From: Drosophila pseudoobscura
Taxonomy: Eukaryota; Arthropoda; Insecta; Diptera; Drosophilidae
Direction of reading: 5' to 3'
Assembly (NCBI RefSeq): GCF_009870125.1
Contig: NC_046683.1
Location: 186,001-250,000, forward strand
Length of the DNA: 64,000 bases
A program made the translations under genes and the position numbers. The notes under the pieces were generated by a model. The model was given only the letters and a program-made list of their open reading frames with translations. It ran no database searches and was not told where the DNA came from. Positions 35,885-47,600 of the stretch are shown piece after piece; position 1 is the stretch's first letter; each line of letters opens with the position of its first letter.

Positions 35885-38800
35885 TTATTGCGGTTGAAAT
35901 GGGGATGCTTGGACACCTTCGCGAAGTGCACCATTGGCATGCCCCTTTCTGTCTGGACGGGCTAATTGATGTGGGTGGCGAGTCGGGTTTGGCAATCGTG
36001 GCATGCATTTGGGTATAGTGACAGTAGTGGTATAATTAGAACTATTGCCTGCTTGAGGTGTAGCTGCAGCTGTGGCCGCAGTCGCCGGGGGGCTAGCACT
36101 CACCTCCAGGTCCACCTGGTGGCACAACTGTCCCTTCAGCCAGGGCCACTTGAAGGTGCGGAAGAGGGTATTGCGGAAGTCCTCGCTGAAGAGGCAGTAG
36201 ATGTAGAAGGTAAGCGAATAGTTGATCAGTTCCAAAAGATTAGCACTCGCACGGAAGACCTGAAACGGGAAGCTCGGATACACTTCCGAGGCGATGGTCA
36301 TGTGAAGTATAGCCATCGGCGAAACGCAGACCAAGAATAGGATCGATGTGCTACCCAGCAGAAGAAATAAACGACGCTCCTCCGCAAACTTCCTCGGGTC
36401 ATCGTCCTTGTGGAAGTTCGAGTTGGCCCGGGTCAAAACCATTTGGCGGCGGCGTTCGCAAGTTTGTCGGTATACAATCATAATCTGCAAGTTCAGGCCT
36501 CCGATCACCACTGTCGGAATCAACTTAAAGACCATCTCCAGCATGATCTTGTATACCTTGTAGAACATGGTTTGCTGGTAGATAGTGTTATCGCGTCGTA
36601 GATAAACATAGACATCGGGAGAGGAGAGAATGCACTTAATCAGCTCGCCCCGGAAGATGCTCGGCAAGTACGCGATGATGGTAACCAAAGAGGTGAGAAA
36701 GACCACCAATCTATAGATCAAAGGTAAAGTGGACAATGGAAAGATGCAAAAAAAAAATCAAAGGCTCAGTTTCGTAATGTACTACAAAAGATATATATGT
36801 ACATATAACTATCAAGTGCGCGTATAATAACGGAAATTTTACCATTTTTTTCATTTTATTGTAAAAAGTATCTAACAATGCAATTATATTGTGAATAAAG
36901 TTTGGGTACCACAACAAAATCGAACGAAAACGTTCTAAAATTACTGCGCGATACTCAGTCAGTTGAGCTCTCCTCCGCCAGAAGGCGCACATTGAACGAG
37001 ATATAGTGGGTGAGAGACAGAGAGAGAGAGAATGACACTGAAATTTCATTTGTTTTTATATATTTGTTTCTGGCTATAATAATGATCCCATCTGGTCAAA
37101 ATTCGACAATCTGGTTAATATGGCCATTCTCTATGATCCTGTGGTTTGGTTAAAAAATTGTAAAAAGAAAAACATGATTCAGTGCGATGTCACAGGTCCT
37201 ACATACAACATTTTGTTTCTCGTATAGTTTCCGAAAACTAGGCGTCAAGCCAGACAGACGGTCAGACGACTACTGATGCAGATCAAGAATATATATACTA
37301 TATGGTGTCGGAAACGCTTTCTTCTGGGTGTTAAACACATCCACATCCACCTCAGAACTAGTGTATCCGTAAACTCTTAGAATACCGGGTTATACCCGCA
37401 CAATTTAAATGATATTAAAATAAAATAATAATTGACGAGAGATAGATAAATATCCCTTAGCCACCAGATCTTCGTTCTACTCACCCAGGCCGTCCCATGA
37501 CGGGGCGCGTGACTCCAGGATGGCATACCGAGACATAGCGCTCGAGTGTCAGTACGAGAAGCATCATCACGCCCACACCTGCGGGAGGAAGCAGTTCCGT
37601 TAGTTCCGCTAGTGCTTGGAGGATCGAAGTGCGCGCTGGTCAGGCGAGCACTCACCCAAGCACCCGTTGCCCAAGTAGAGTTCCAAGTGAGCCGTGTAGA
37701 AGGCGGGACCGAACTCCTCCCACTGTCCCCGATCCTTGTGGACCTGCATACGGATGCCGAAGGGTATTGCGAATAGAATCGCAAGCAGTGCTGCGGCGGA
37801 GTATGCTACAGGGTGAGGAAAGGAGCGGAAAACCAATGGGATTAGCTTGGTTCAAATCTATAAAAATGTCCTATATGGCTGAGTCTATGGCGGCATAATT
37901 ATGGCGCCGTTTTCACCCTGAATGGCAACAGGAAGCAGTCGCGAACAGCACCCAAACACTTTTCTACTCGCACATATACTCATACAAATGTATGTACATA
38001 AATATACACACATATGTACATATATACAATAGCGACACTCAACTGCCGAGTGAACTGAATGGCTTTCCTTTCCGGTTTGCCTTTTTCGGCATACTTTTTC
38101 CCTCTTCTAGGACTGCTTTTTGGATGTAAACTTTTGCCTCTTGATGTGCGAATGTTTGTGTGTAGGGCTACGAATGTATGTTTTTTATTGATTTATTATT
38201 TTGTTTATGGCCATATAATTATATTATCAGTAATCTCATGAATGAGCGTCTGTTCTGTGCTCAGATCGACTCTATTCTGGTATGTGTATGGATGTGTACA
38301 CAGAGCAATTGTTGGCTATTTGATATCCCGGTCCAAAAACGGAAACACGCGCACAATGGGGCAATAGGGGAAGATGAAGATAGTCCTCTCATAATGATGG
38401 CCATATAATTGGGTACAGGGACACATTAATAAATGTCAGTTTTGTTTGTGCCAAGCCTGACAAGTGTGCTGCCATCATCACATAATTTTCTCATCACATT
38501 TCAGATTCAGCCTTCTACATCCTGCGTCCTAGCGCCTGCCAGCCCAGGGAAACTATACAAATTTCTGGTGATTGTCTGTTAACATCATGACTACTCTATT
38601 CTGGCGGGACATGTGGCTTGAATTCTTGGGGGCCCAATGATTTAGTTCTGTAAAGATCACAGATCCATGAAAGAGAGATCGAAATTTTCTGTGGCGCTAT
38701 GTCATTCTCCCAGTGGATATTAAAACATTTTTATTCCCTGTCAAAGTGCATAATTGCAAAGCTGTACCGAGCATGCCACCGCTCAACCACTCTTATAAAA

Positions 38801-41381
38801 GCAATCAGGAAAGGGGAGTGAGAAGAGCCAACATTTGGTGGCAATAACCTCTAAAGAACGAAATGGTGAAACAGTCGGCTTGATTCGTAAAACGGCTGCT
38901 AACAGCTAAATACTTTTGTTATTTTAATAAAATGATCTGGTCGGCCTTATAAGGGAACGGAGAGCTTGCTCTGATTTCGGTCATAAGTATGGCCCTCCCT
39001 TGCCATAAGACATCTCTTCACAACTTTTATTTACTGGCACTTGTGCAAAGCTGAAACAATGGTGATACATATTTCAGCAGCCAGAAGGCAAAAGGGTCTG
39101 TCGCTTTGCCAGTCTCCATTTCTACATTTGTCTCTTCCTCCGTTTCTTCATTTGCCTCTTTCTCTTCGTTCTCTCTTTACTCCACTCTACTCTAGTTGAA
39201 TCAGTCCGAGTTCTTGTTTAGGTTCATTTTCTTGGCTGGGGCAATCGAAAGGCAATCAATTATGCTGCCATCGAATTCGAATTACATTTAAAGCATTTTA
39301 AATATTGTTTTCTTAGATACTTCGGTCAACCTCTCTTTTCCTACACATTTTTTATTGGGTCAGGAGCTACCTTTGGACACACTCTGGACATACTCTGGTC
39401 TTGGAATGACTCCTCAAAAGCCACTAAATTTGAGTGTGGCGATTGTGCCAATTTTATACTCTATTTCTTATAATGGCATTTGCTCAGAGTCTTTAGAGCT
39501 TCGGCTTGACCATAGTCATCTCTTTGTTTTGTTTTTTTTTTTTTTTTTTGTGAATTGTTTGCTTAGTAAAGTGAGTTGTCTGCTAATGTTGATCTGGTTT
39601 TCTTGCAATATTCGTTTTGACGTCGGCATTTATGAGCTATAGTCGAGGCTAAGAAATTGCTAACAGCCGGAGTTGACAAAATTGTGTTTCTCCCGTTTCT
39701 CTGCCGTTTCGGAAGAGTGAGGAGCTAGCTCATTAATCAATTAAACTGTCATGGAGCAAACGAGTGTCTAACAGAGTTAAGGACATCCTGTGCAATACAG
39801 GACAATGTCTATGAGGCGCTGCCCGGGAAAGCTTTGTGGATTTGCATAAATTTCGACGGGGTTAACCAGTCTCATCTAATGAAATAACTTCCAATGAGCC
39901 AACACAGACACTAATATGCGCACACACACACACGCACACAAACACACACACAAAGAGCTGGTACAGAGAGCTGGTACAGATAGCGAGATGAGAGGGGGAG
40001 ACGCACGCATACACATTATCGGCATTGTGTGGGTTCATGCCTACACCGAGAATTTCATCAAAAATCGTCGCGAGGTTAGGTTAATGAACAAATTCTGCAA
40101 CACAATGGATGTTTTTGCAGTGGGGAGGGGATGCCAGGGCAGGGAGGGCAGGAGCGTGGAAACATTAGGGCACATTATCAAAGGAAAAACTCAATTTGGC
40201 AATCAGCCAACAGTCAAAAGTCAACAGTCATCCATTTTCCAAAAGAATGCCAATGGAGCTAGTCAAATTCAATGTTTTTCTATGCGAAGACATACGAGTG
40301 TCTCCTAGTGGATTCCGGATTCTGATGGCTACTTACCCCGCATATAAATGTAGGCGGTGCCACGCATGTTGCGACGGGTAAGCACAATTAAATTGAGTAC
40401 ATTGCCAATGATTCCCATTGCACAGATGATGGGCAGCAAAATCCCATAGCAGTACTCACGGAGAGTCTGCGTACGTGGATCCTCCACATCCTGTGAGAAG
40501 GTAAAAAATTATACATATATGTTTACTTAAATCGTTTATAAAAAAAGGAGAGCAGCTCATAAATCATCTATCACTTTGTCCATACTCGTAGTTATTTGTG
40601 TGGCAGATAGCTCCCCCTTTTGTGTCTTGGATGGGCTGCCACAGATACAAATTCAATAGTCGACTTGACATTTTTAGTCTTGTGTCTTTTATGCACATAT
40701 GTACACCCAAACCCCATCCATTCCTGATTACTTGACTTTTGTTTTTCGTCTCTGTTTCCATTCCTTTTTCCGTTTCTGTGTTCGCTTCGAACCAAAGTTG
40801 TATACAAAGCCGCTTCTACATCTCTTCGAGAGTCGGGGTAGGAACTTTTGCCACCAGCACTCAGAATGGAGTATGGAGCGTGCTGTGCCATGAAATAAGC
40901 TTTCCCCTCCGGGACCCTGTCCGTCTTTGCTCCTCATTCTGCCTTTTGTTTAACTAAAAAACAGTTGAGAACCCCATGGCGCCTAAAAGTAGGCAACAGT
41001 TTTCCCTCGCAGCTGGCAGTCCCAACCAGAGCAACCAGAGGGCGAACTATAGCGGGACTTGGTGCCTTGGAAAAGAGTTATGCAAGGCTGACCCAAGGCA
41101 GTGGTAATGTCGAGCGAATATATCTTCAGCTCAATTGCCAGTTGATTGAGGAACAGACTTACCGAATAGAGGACAGAGTGGACAAAGGACAGTCGGCACT
41201 TGGCCTGCACCTGTATGGATGAGAGACTTACCCGGTAGATGTCATCGCGCAAGTCGGTGCCAAAGACGGGCGTGGCATTGGCAGCTGCGTCCAGAACATC
41301 AGTGGAGCTGCTGAGATTAGACCCCCAGATAAACGAACAGTAGGCGGGATCCTCTTCGGTGTGGTATAGCCTCGTTATCAT
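35885..41381 (-). CDS. Orphan class A (rhodopsin-like) peptide-type GPCR, 5 coding exons
   Basis: Exons 41381-41232, 40490-40337, 37805-37656, 37578-37485 and 36710-35885 join in frame to 457 aa. The product should be a seven-pass plasma-membrane receptor coupling to G proteins. The extracellular N-terminus has two N-glycosylation sequons (NLS, NAT). TM1 (about 64-88) has GN80; TM2 starts YSAAALLAI; TM3 ends with E164-R165-Y166, the DRY equivalent; TM4 follows at 183-202. TM6 has LVCVSP where CWxP is usual. TM7 has NYSLTFYIY instead of NPxxY, followed by helix 8 (FSEDFRNTLF). The pattern resembles the insect FMRFamide-receptor-like orphans. I suspect the D. melanogaster CG32547 orthologue from family and location, but this is memory, not a search. 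The C-terminal tail is Ala/Thr/Pro-rich. A strong GTGAGT donor after 36104 could splice to another tail exon. Confidence 0.88.
36711..37484 (-). other. GPCR intron 4 with a DINE-1-type insertion
   Basis: 774-nt intron between GTGAGT (37484-37479) and tctatag (acceptor AG complementary to 36711-36712). It contains a minus-oriented repeat copy, listed separately. The neighbouring introns are 77 nt (37579-37655), 2531 nt (37806-40336) and 741 nt (40491-41231). The 2.5-kb intron 2 has a long T run at 39531-39549 and a CA repeat at 39922-39952 but no recognised exon. Confidence 0.6.
36920..37396 (-). mobile_element. DINE-1-type copy H in GPCR intron 4
   Basis: Minus-oriented and diverged: cgatactcagtcagttgagctctcctccgcc-like start, a GA-rich tract (37014-37031), ctggctataataatgat, ccagacagacggtcagacg and gcagatcaagaatatatatac, ending tataccc-like at 37391. 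Confidence 0.7.
39920..39954. repeat. CA-rich microsatellite in GPCR intron 2
   Basis: Interrupted (CA)n tract with CG and AA variants (cacacacacacgcacacaaacacac), ending before two copies of agagctggtacag. Confidence 0.8.
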
Positions 41382-44300
41382 TGTTGTTGTTTTGCTGAGA
41401 AATCGAGAATCGAGTTTAATTTGTGTAAGTGAAGCGAACCCAACACAACACAACCGCCGACCAGAGAAAGAGAGATTGCAAGTAAAAATAGCCAGGATTG
41501 GGAGAAGGACTGGTACTGCGACGCACGAATAAATAGAATGCCTTTGCAATGCCAGTAATTTAAATATAGCGATGAAAAGGAGACGAAAAAACACTGTGAC
41601 GCGTCTAGCGGAAACGGAAGCGTTCACTTGAACTATAGTGCGATTAAAACAAAGCTCAAAAGAAAGAAAAACACAAGGGCGAGAGGAATAAGAAGAGAGA
41701 AGTGGAAGAGAGAGATAGCGTAACAATCGGAGCTTTGATTGCAGGACAAACGCGCGCACAAACAAATCAACAAAAATTGAAAAGCAGCCTATGAAAGCGT
41801 AAAAGTAAAATGCTGGAAATAATTGCGGCCAGTAAGCAAGTTGGTAATGAAAAGGAAAATAAAGGACACATTTTTAAAGGTTAGTACATTTTTCACTTGC
41901 TCTACCGCCAGCTTTAACGTAAAGCTTGTAATCGGTACCCGTTCCTTAAAGGATTTTATAGTTCGGGCTTAATGGACTGAGTGCCACTCACTTATTTGCT
42001 CTTGGTTGGTGGAAAATCTTCGTAGTAACTGCTTTCTTTCTTAGTAACTATTAAGCGTTTAATTTTAATTAATTTTATTCTCATTTATAGCTCTTTTGCT
42101 TCTTTGCAATATATATTTTCTTTTGGGGTCTAATCTTTTACTCTGTAAACTTCATCGAATTATTCTCGAAATTAAATCGTTCGATCGTGAATCAAATAAC
42201 TTTGCAAACTTTTTTTGAATTCTTCTCGAAATACATCGAATTATGATTGCAGCTTTTGATTGTAATGAACTTGGAACGCTTAGTGGTATCTATTATCAAA
42301 AACAAGGAAAAAGAGATGGGCTAGAGCGTGTTCTGAGAAAAGTGCGTGTGTAACGGAATTTCTCATGGATATTTTATTATGTGAAAGCAGGAGACTGCGT
42401 CTGCCTTTGCTGTCTGTCATTATGTATGTGTGTGTCTGCATATGTTATTTTCACGCGTTAAGCGGCCGCCACACCTCTTTCAACACGTGGCCCACTGTTC
42501 AAGTACTGCCCGCAGTTGGCTTTCGCTAGGCGTTAAAATCAACTTTGACAGGCAGTAGAAGCAGATGTACAATTTTTTAATAAATGGCCCGAACGCCGAA
42601 CAAAAGGCAACCGCTGATAGTCCTGCGAGTCTTGTTGATGAAATTGTGCCTCCTAGAGCTTATCCTGCGCGAAGCAGAGCGAAACAAAATATTTCATTGA
42701 CTCATCTCCAATTTCCGGTTGGCGTCAGCGAAAGCAGCAAAAGGCAACAAGGTGCACTGATGGGCATGCCATCCGAAAGTATAAAACAATTTTCGCATGC
42801 ACCCATTTGTATAACACACTTACGCACCGCTTTCCGAGTGCTTCGTGCGGTGACACAAATATGACACAAACTTAATTTCCCCAAGGTAGAACATACAAGC
42901 ACTCTGAATCCGTGACTGACTGGTTGGGATAGGATCTGTATGGGCTGTGGGACTTCTGAGAGCTCTTCAAACGGTGCCTTCACAGCGAAGACACCGGCAG
43001 AGAACTCTTTGTGTAACCTTTAAATCTGACGCTCAATTTGAGGCTCGGTTTGATTCTGAGTCTGAGTCTGGATCTCATTCTGACTCTGCGTCTGGAGATG
43101 GCGATGAAGTTTGGAAGGGCAGAATTTATGCCTACGATTATCATAATAATTTGCCAGACCCAACCAGACCAGTCCGACACACACGACAGCTCTGGAGCTA
43201 TCTTGCTCTGGAGCTGGATTTAAAAGTGTGGGGCTGACTGTGTGAGGGTGTTGACTGTCAACTGTCAATTTTCGCTTGTTAGTTTTTTGGTGTTTTTATC
43301 TGCCTGTGCTGCTGTCCTGCTGCTGTTTGCCGAGCACTTACAGTTATTGCGGTTTAGTTCGCCCGGCAACTGAATAGAGACCCGGATCGGTTGTGGTTCA
43401 GCCATCCCCTCTTTGGGGCTGTCTGAGCTTTGGATTTGTTTTACATTTTGCTGGTTTTTTAGTTGGGTTCTGCTGCGGCGGCTGCTTCTGCTCAAACTGC
43501 CTTGTGCTTTTCATTTTATTCGGTTAACAAACAGCAGTTTGTCATTTAGACAAACACATGCTCTCCTCACATGGGTGAAGAAGAGAGAGAGCTACATACT
43601 GACTTTGGCTTTGGCTGTTTATCTTCCACTCAATACGTACGGCAACCCGAAGCACCAGAAGCACCCGACGCAGGGCTTAATCGAAGGAAGGGCTTGGGCT
43701 GTCTCGCTCTATGGCAGGGCTTTGAGCTGTATGCCAGCGATCCATCTATCTCTATCTTTGCCGCTTTCGCTGCCGCATGCGTTCCGGCATGATTAATGCC
43801 TTTGTTTACATTTCCCGCTTTCCGCATTTCTGTCCCTGCCCCTGCTCTTACCCTACCTTCTGGCTGGTGGCTGCCTGCCAAGCGAATGATATGTTTAACA
43901 AAAAAGTTTAACACAAATTAAGTCAAACTGGCAGCGCTTAACGATGTGCTACATAGATGAATATCTGTGTGGGTGGTAGAGTATCTATGTATTGGTTACC
44001 AGCTGTTCAAGGTATGTGTGTGGGTGATACAAGGTTTTTTCCACTGATAGGAAGGAATCGGACTTTCGACACGGACTGGACTCGAGCCTCCCATTCGCAC
44101 ACAAAATGACATCAAGCCAAGTGACATCCCCCCGAAGGGCCGAAAAGAGGGCCATGACAGCCAGGACACACACAGCCCCACAAACCCCCTTCTGGAAGGC
44201 CGCATACATACATGCTCGCAAATTAAGTTTTGCTTTGGAAAAAAAAACCCAACTGTTAAAGGAAATCAACTCAAGACAAAGTTCAAGTGGATTGCCCAGA

Positions 44301-46400
44301 ATGCTGTGAGGCGGCCAATGGTCTTCTACAATCTAAAATATTTTTATTTAAAGAATAATGTTTAGAAAAGCTAACCATACAAAAAAAGACTTAGGCCAGC
44401 AAATTCAACAAGACGTTTGATTAAAACGTGTCAAATAATGAGAAGTCGACATTTTGTATGACATAGTTCTGCTGCTGGTAATTAATATAAATATATAATA
44501 ATCTTTATAACATATCGATATGAAACTTTTCTGGATTTACTGTGATTTCTGTTCCACCCACTGTGGCTGAATCTAGTCTCATGTGATTATTCTACTCCCA
44601 TAATATACTCATAGACACATGGTGGATTTTTTAAAGTCTGCTGGCTGATGTCATTTAGGTACAGGACAGCCTACCATATGTGTCGTTTCCAACCATTAAC
44701 TTTTTAATTTCCTAGTAGAAAATGGTGGCTGCCGAGGCTGTTTGCGGTCCACCTTTTGGCAATAGCTTCAAGGACTCTTTTCGGCACTGTTTTCTCTTAA
44801 TTACGCAATTGTTTCATTTCATTTTTGTCGCTCCTCCAATTAAGATTTTAATTAAAACCCCAAGGCGGCACAAGTTTATTGCATGCCTGCCCGCAGGTCC
44901 TTCTCTTTTTGCCATATTTACGCTATATTTAAAAACGAGCTTTTAATCGAAAACTTATCGCAAAACTTGCGACTGGCTACATTTTTATGTACAGCAGCAG
45001 AAGCACCATCGGAAGCGGCATCAAGATTGACCATAAATTGTCATGACCAGTTGACGTTGGCGCTTGGAAGCAATCGAAATTACTTACTGGCTCTCTCACT
45101 GCTCCACTGGCCCACACTATTTTAGGCGTCTCGCTGCCAGAGATAAACATGCAATGTGTCCTTAGTGCCCTTGTCCGTCGGGGACAGGCGACGTGCGGGT
45201 CAAATAAAATACGTTTCAGCGGGCCGCCAACTTTTGGCAGCTGATGTTCACCGTCGTGGCTGAAGTTTAACTTCACGATTTGTGAATTCTCCGAATCCGA
45301 ATCAAATCGTATGTCGTGTTGCTACTCGACAAATTTGACTTGTGTTGCTACGAAATGCAGCAGGGCAGCAGCAGATAAGAGTCCGTCAAAAGGAAGGAGA
45401 CGACCAAGGGTATACATAGTGCCCATTGGCATTATTCGATATTTTTTTCCGAAGAGCATGACAAATTTTAGTTGTAATGAATATACATTTTCGATCAAAC
45501 AAACCTTTTTTTAAAAATTGCAACTACGAATCATTAATAATAATAATATTGAACTGGGATAGGGGCAATCGGACTTAAAACAGTTTTCAGTCTGGAAAAC
45601 TTTTAATTTTTGTAGATAACGAAATTTGTAAAGTCTTTCCAAATATAATACGAAGTTTGATTATTACAAGTATTCTGAAATATGCATATACATCTATGTA
45701 TATATATGTACATATGTACCTATAATACAAATATTTCTGACGCTTAATATTATAAAATATCTAAGTATCAGGTTTTTTTGCAAGTTGACTAGAAAGAGAA
45801 CACTGCATCTCATATTATATAAAACAAAATCATTTGAAAGTACATATGCAACGTTATAGTATTATAAAATTTTAAAAACGGAATTCATCCTGGGCTCGTC
45901 CCGACAAAAACGATAGCAAGGATATCATACGACATAGACATTAAAATGTTGTTAGGATGTTTAAATAGGAATCGAAGCCACCGTACCAAATATGCTAATA
46001 ATTTTAATAATGTATAGCATATCTTCTAATCAAGCCATGGAAATATGACAAAAATCTATTTATTAGAATTCTACATTATTACTCGTATGTTTTAACACAT
46101 TTTATTAGAATCATATTATTATTTTAATCTGTAATATATATTATTTAATAGCATTAAGATCGGTCGAAAAGGAAGTTCAAAAAAGACTTTATTCCCATAA
46201 TCTGGCTCCCCTCTCTTTCCCCCTCCTGTTGATGTTGCTGGCGTTGCTATTGTTGTTTTCGAGACTAGCGCGGGGATAAATTGTAATAACGTGCTGACCC
46301 CGACACCAACACAGCAGCACCTATTCACATACATATGCCACCAAGTAAACAAGCGGTACTTGTGGCACAAAATGGCGAGACTGTTGCCGCGGGTAGAACG
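41382..46400. other. Non-coding region upstream of the GPCR
   Basis: Contains the presumed promoter and 5' UTR of the minus-strand GPCR just above 41381. The minus-strand frame is open upstream of that ATG to 41765, with no good extra domain. 43030-43090 has gagtctgagtctgg-type short repeats. 45500-46140 is very AT-rich. No exon recognised. Confidence 0.4.
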
Positions 46401-46481
46401 AGGTTCAGCAGGGAGAAGTACGGGTTGGGTTGGAACAAAAAAGCGGAATGCACTCAAAATGAAAATCAAATGTCAACTTAC

Positions 46482-46653
46482 CCCCAGAGACGTGCGAAGG
46501 GCAATGATGACGCTCACGTTGGCTGCTGCGCTGCTCTGGCGCTTTTCTTCACTGGTGTTGTGGATTTTGCAACACGTTGTAGTTTTAGTTATGTATAGTT
46601 GAAGTTTTTGATTGTTGATTGTTGAAAGTGCTGGTGTGGTGTGCTCTTTGGTG
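46482..46653 (-). other. Possible exon of an unrecognised minus-strand gene
   Basis: 172 nt bounded by a strong 3' splice site (ctttcttctttccaag) and a strong donor (ggGTAAGT, complement of 46476-46481). Only one reading frame is open throughout; it encodes Thr/Ser/Gln-rich sequence ending ALRTSLG. It could be a coding or a UTR exon of the gene starting at 47568, but I could not find a phase-compatible upstream junction. Confidence 0.25.
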
Positions 46654-46691
46654 CTTGGAAAGAAGAAAGTATAACTTATTTTAACCAATTA

Positions 46692-46919
46692 TTATAGTTT
46701 TTCCCCGTTTTTCTTTGAACGGTTCGGTATATCAGTTGTTACTTTGGCAGTTGCTGTTGCTGGGGCTTTTGATGTTGGGGCAGTGTCAATGGCTGCTGGC
46801 TCTTCGTCGTCGCTTTTTGGCAGTGACTCTTCGATTGGTTCGATGGTTGTTTCGTCTGAGTTCCGCGAACTCAGTGACAGCATCAGTGGCATAAAAAAGA
46901 TAGGATATAAATAAAACAT
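46692..46919 (-). other. Low-complexity acidic open frame, possible exon
   Basis: Minus-strand frame encoding TTIEPIEESLPKSDDEEPAA followed by Ala/Thr/Pro-rich sequence. Possible acceptors ctgtcactgag and gcggaactcag precede the acidic part, and a GTAACA donor follows APATATAK. The composition is protein-like but repetitive. It lies downstream of the promoter at 47568 and may belong to that transcript. Confidence 0.2.
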
Positions 46920-47067
46920 AAATCTGCACTTAAACGTGGATCGGCGATGGTAATGGTGGTGTTACTGGTATGGATATTGGGCTTCGTGGCCGTGGTGGTG
47001 GTATTGGTATTGGCGGAGACTCTGGCCGTGCTTTCGGTCGAAGCCGCTCCGGGGGTGATCCGTCTAG

Positions 47068-47151
47068 TCAGCATACGGTACACGTCATGCAGATGCAAGT
47101 TCCCAGGAAGATAAGAATGCTGGCGCTTACGACCATGATTACCAAAATCAT
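47068..47151 (-). CDS. First ATG of the transcript predicted from 47568: 27-aa signal-peptide/membrane-like frame
   Basis: The predicted 5' leader of about 415 nt contains no ATG until this one. The frame MILVIMVVSASILIFLGTCI is strongly hydrophobic, like a secretory signal peptide or membrane anchor. It stops after TCTVC. It may be a real micropeptide, or the first exon of a secreted protein spliced at GTAAGC (after codon 7) or GTATGC (after ACC, codon 25). A second frame through the same DNA (about 47141 down to 46940, after an acceptor-like taaagacag) is also open for about 70 codons. It reads DDFGNHGRKRQHSYLPGNLH and onwards, so the true reading frame is undecided. Confidence 0.35.
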   Translation of the reverse strand: MILVIMVVSASILIFLGTCICMTCTVC

Positions 47152-47535
47152 CCTGTCTTTAACTTCTGGCGCCAAAATTTAGAAACGGTAGTAATGGAAG
47201 CACTTTGATGGTTCAGAGGGAGCTCCGCCACACGCAGAAACTTTTGAAGAAGTTACGAAACTACACTTTTAAAACTGTATGCCTTTTGCACTTTGCACTG
47301 ACGGAAATGTTTCAGCTAAATTCACAAAAAAAAAAGTTCTTAGATGGTTAGTGTCTGAAATCTGTGACTGTGCTGGTTATTCCAGAAAGGCCGTTTTTTT
47401 CAGGGTGAGGGCTTAAGACTTGATGTTTGCTGCTTGTCGAACTTATTCTGTGGATGGGTCTTGCTTAGTATTTCTGGCCTTGGCTACTGGTCCTGTTGCT
47501 TATGCTATTGCGTTAGCTGGTTTTGCTGATTGCGC

Positions 47536-47600
47536 ACGACTTTGTGCTTAGGGTCCTGATGGGTAACTGAGCCGAAATGGCTGGCGCAGCCCCTTTTATA
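47536..47600 (-). promoter_or_regulatory. Strong TATA + Inr + DPE core promoter (minus strand)
   Basis: TATAAAAG begins at 47600, the initiator ctcAGTT has +1 at 47568, 32 nt from the first T, and AGTCGT occupies exactly +28 to +33 (47541-47536), a full match to the DPE consensus RGWYVT. All three core elements stand at canonical spacing. The downstream leader is free of ATG for about 415 nt. Confidence 0.65.
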
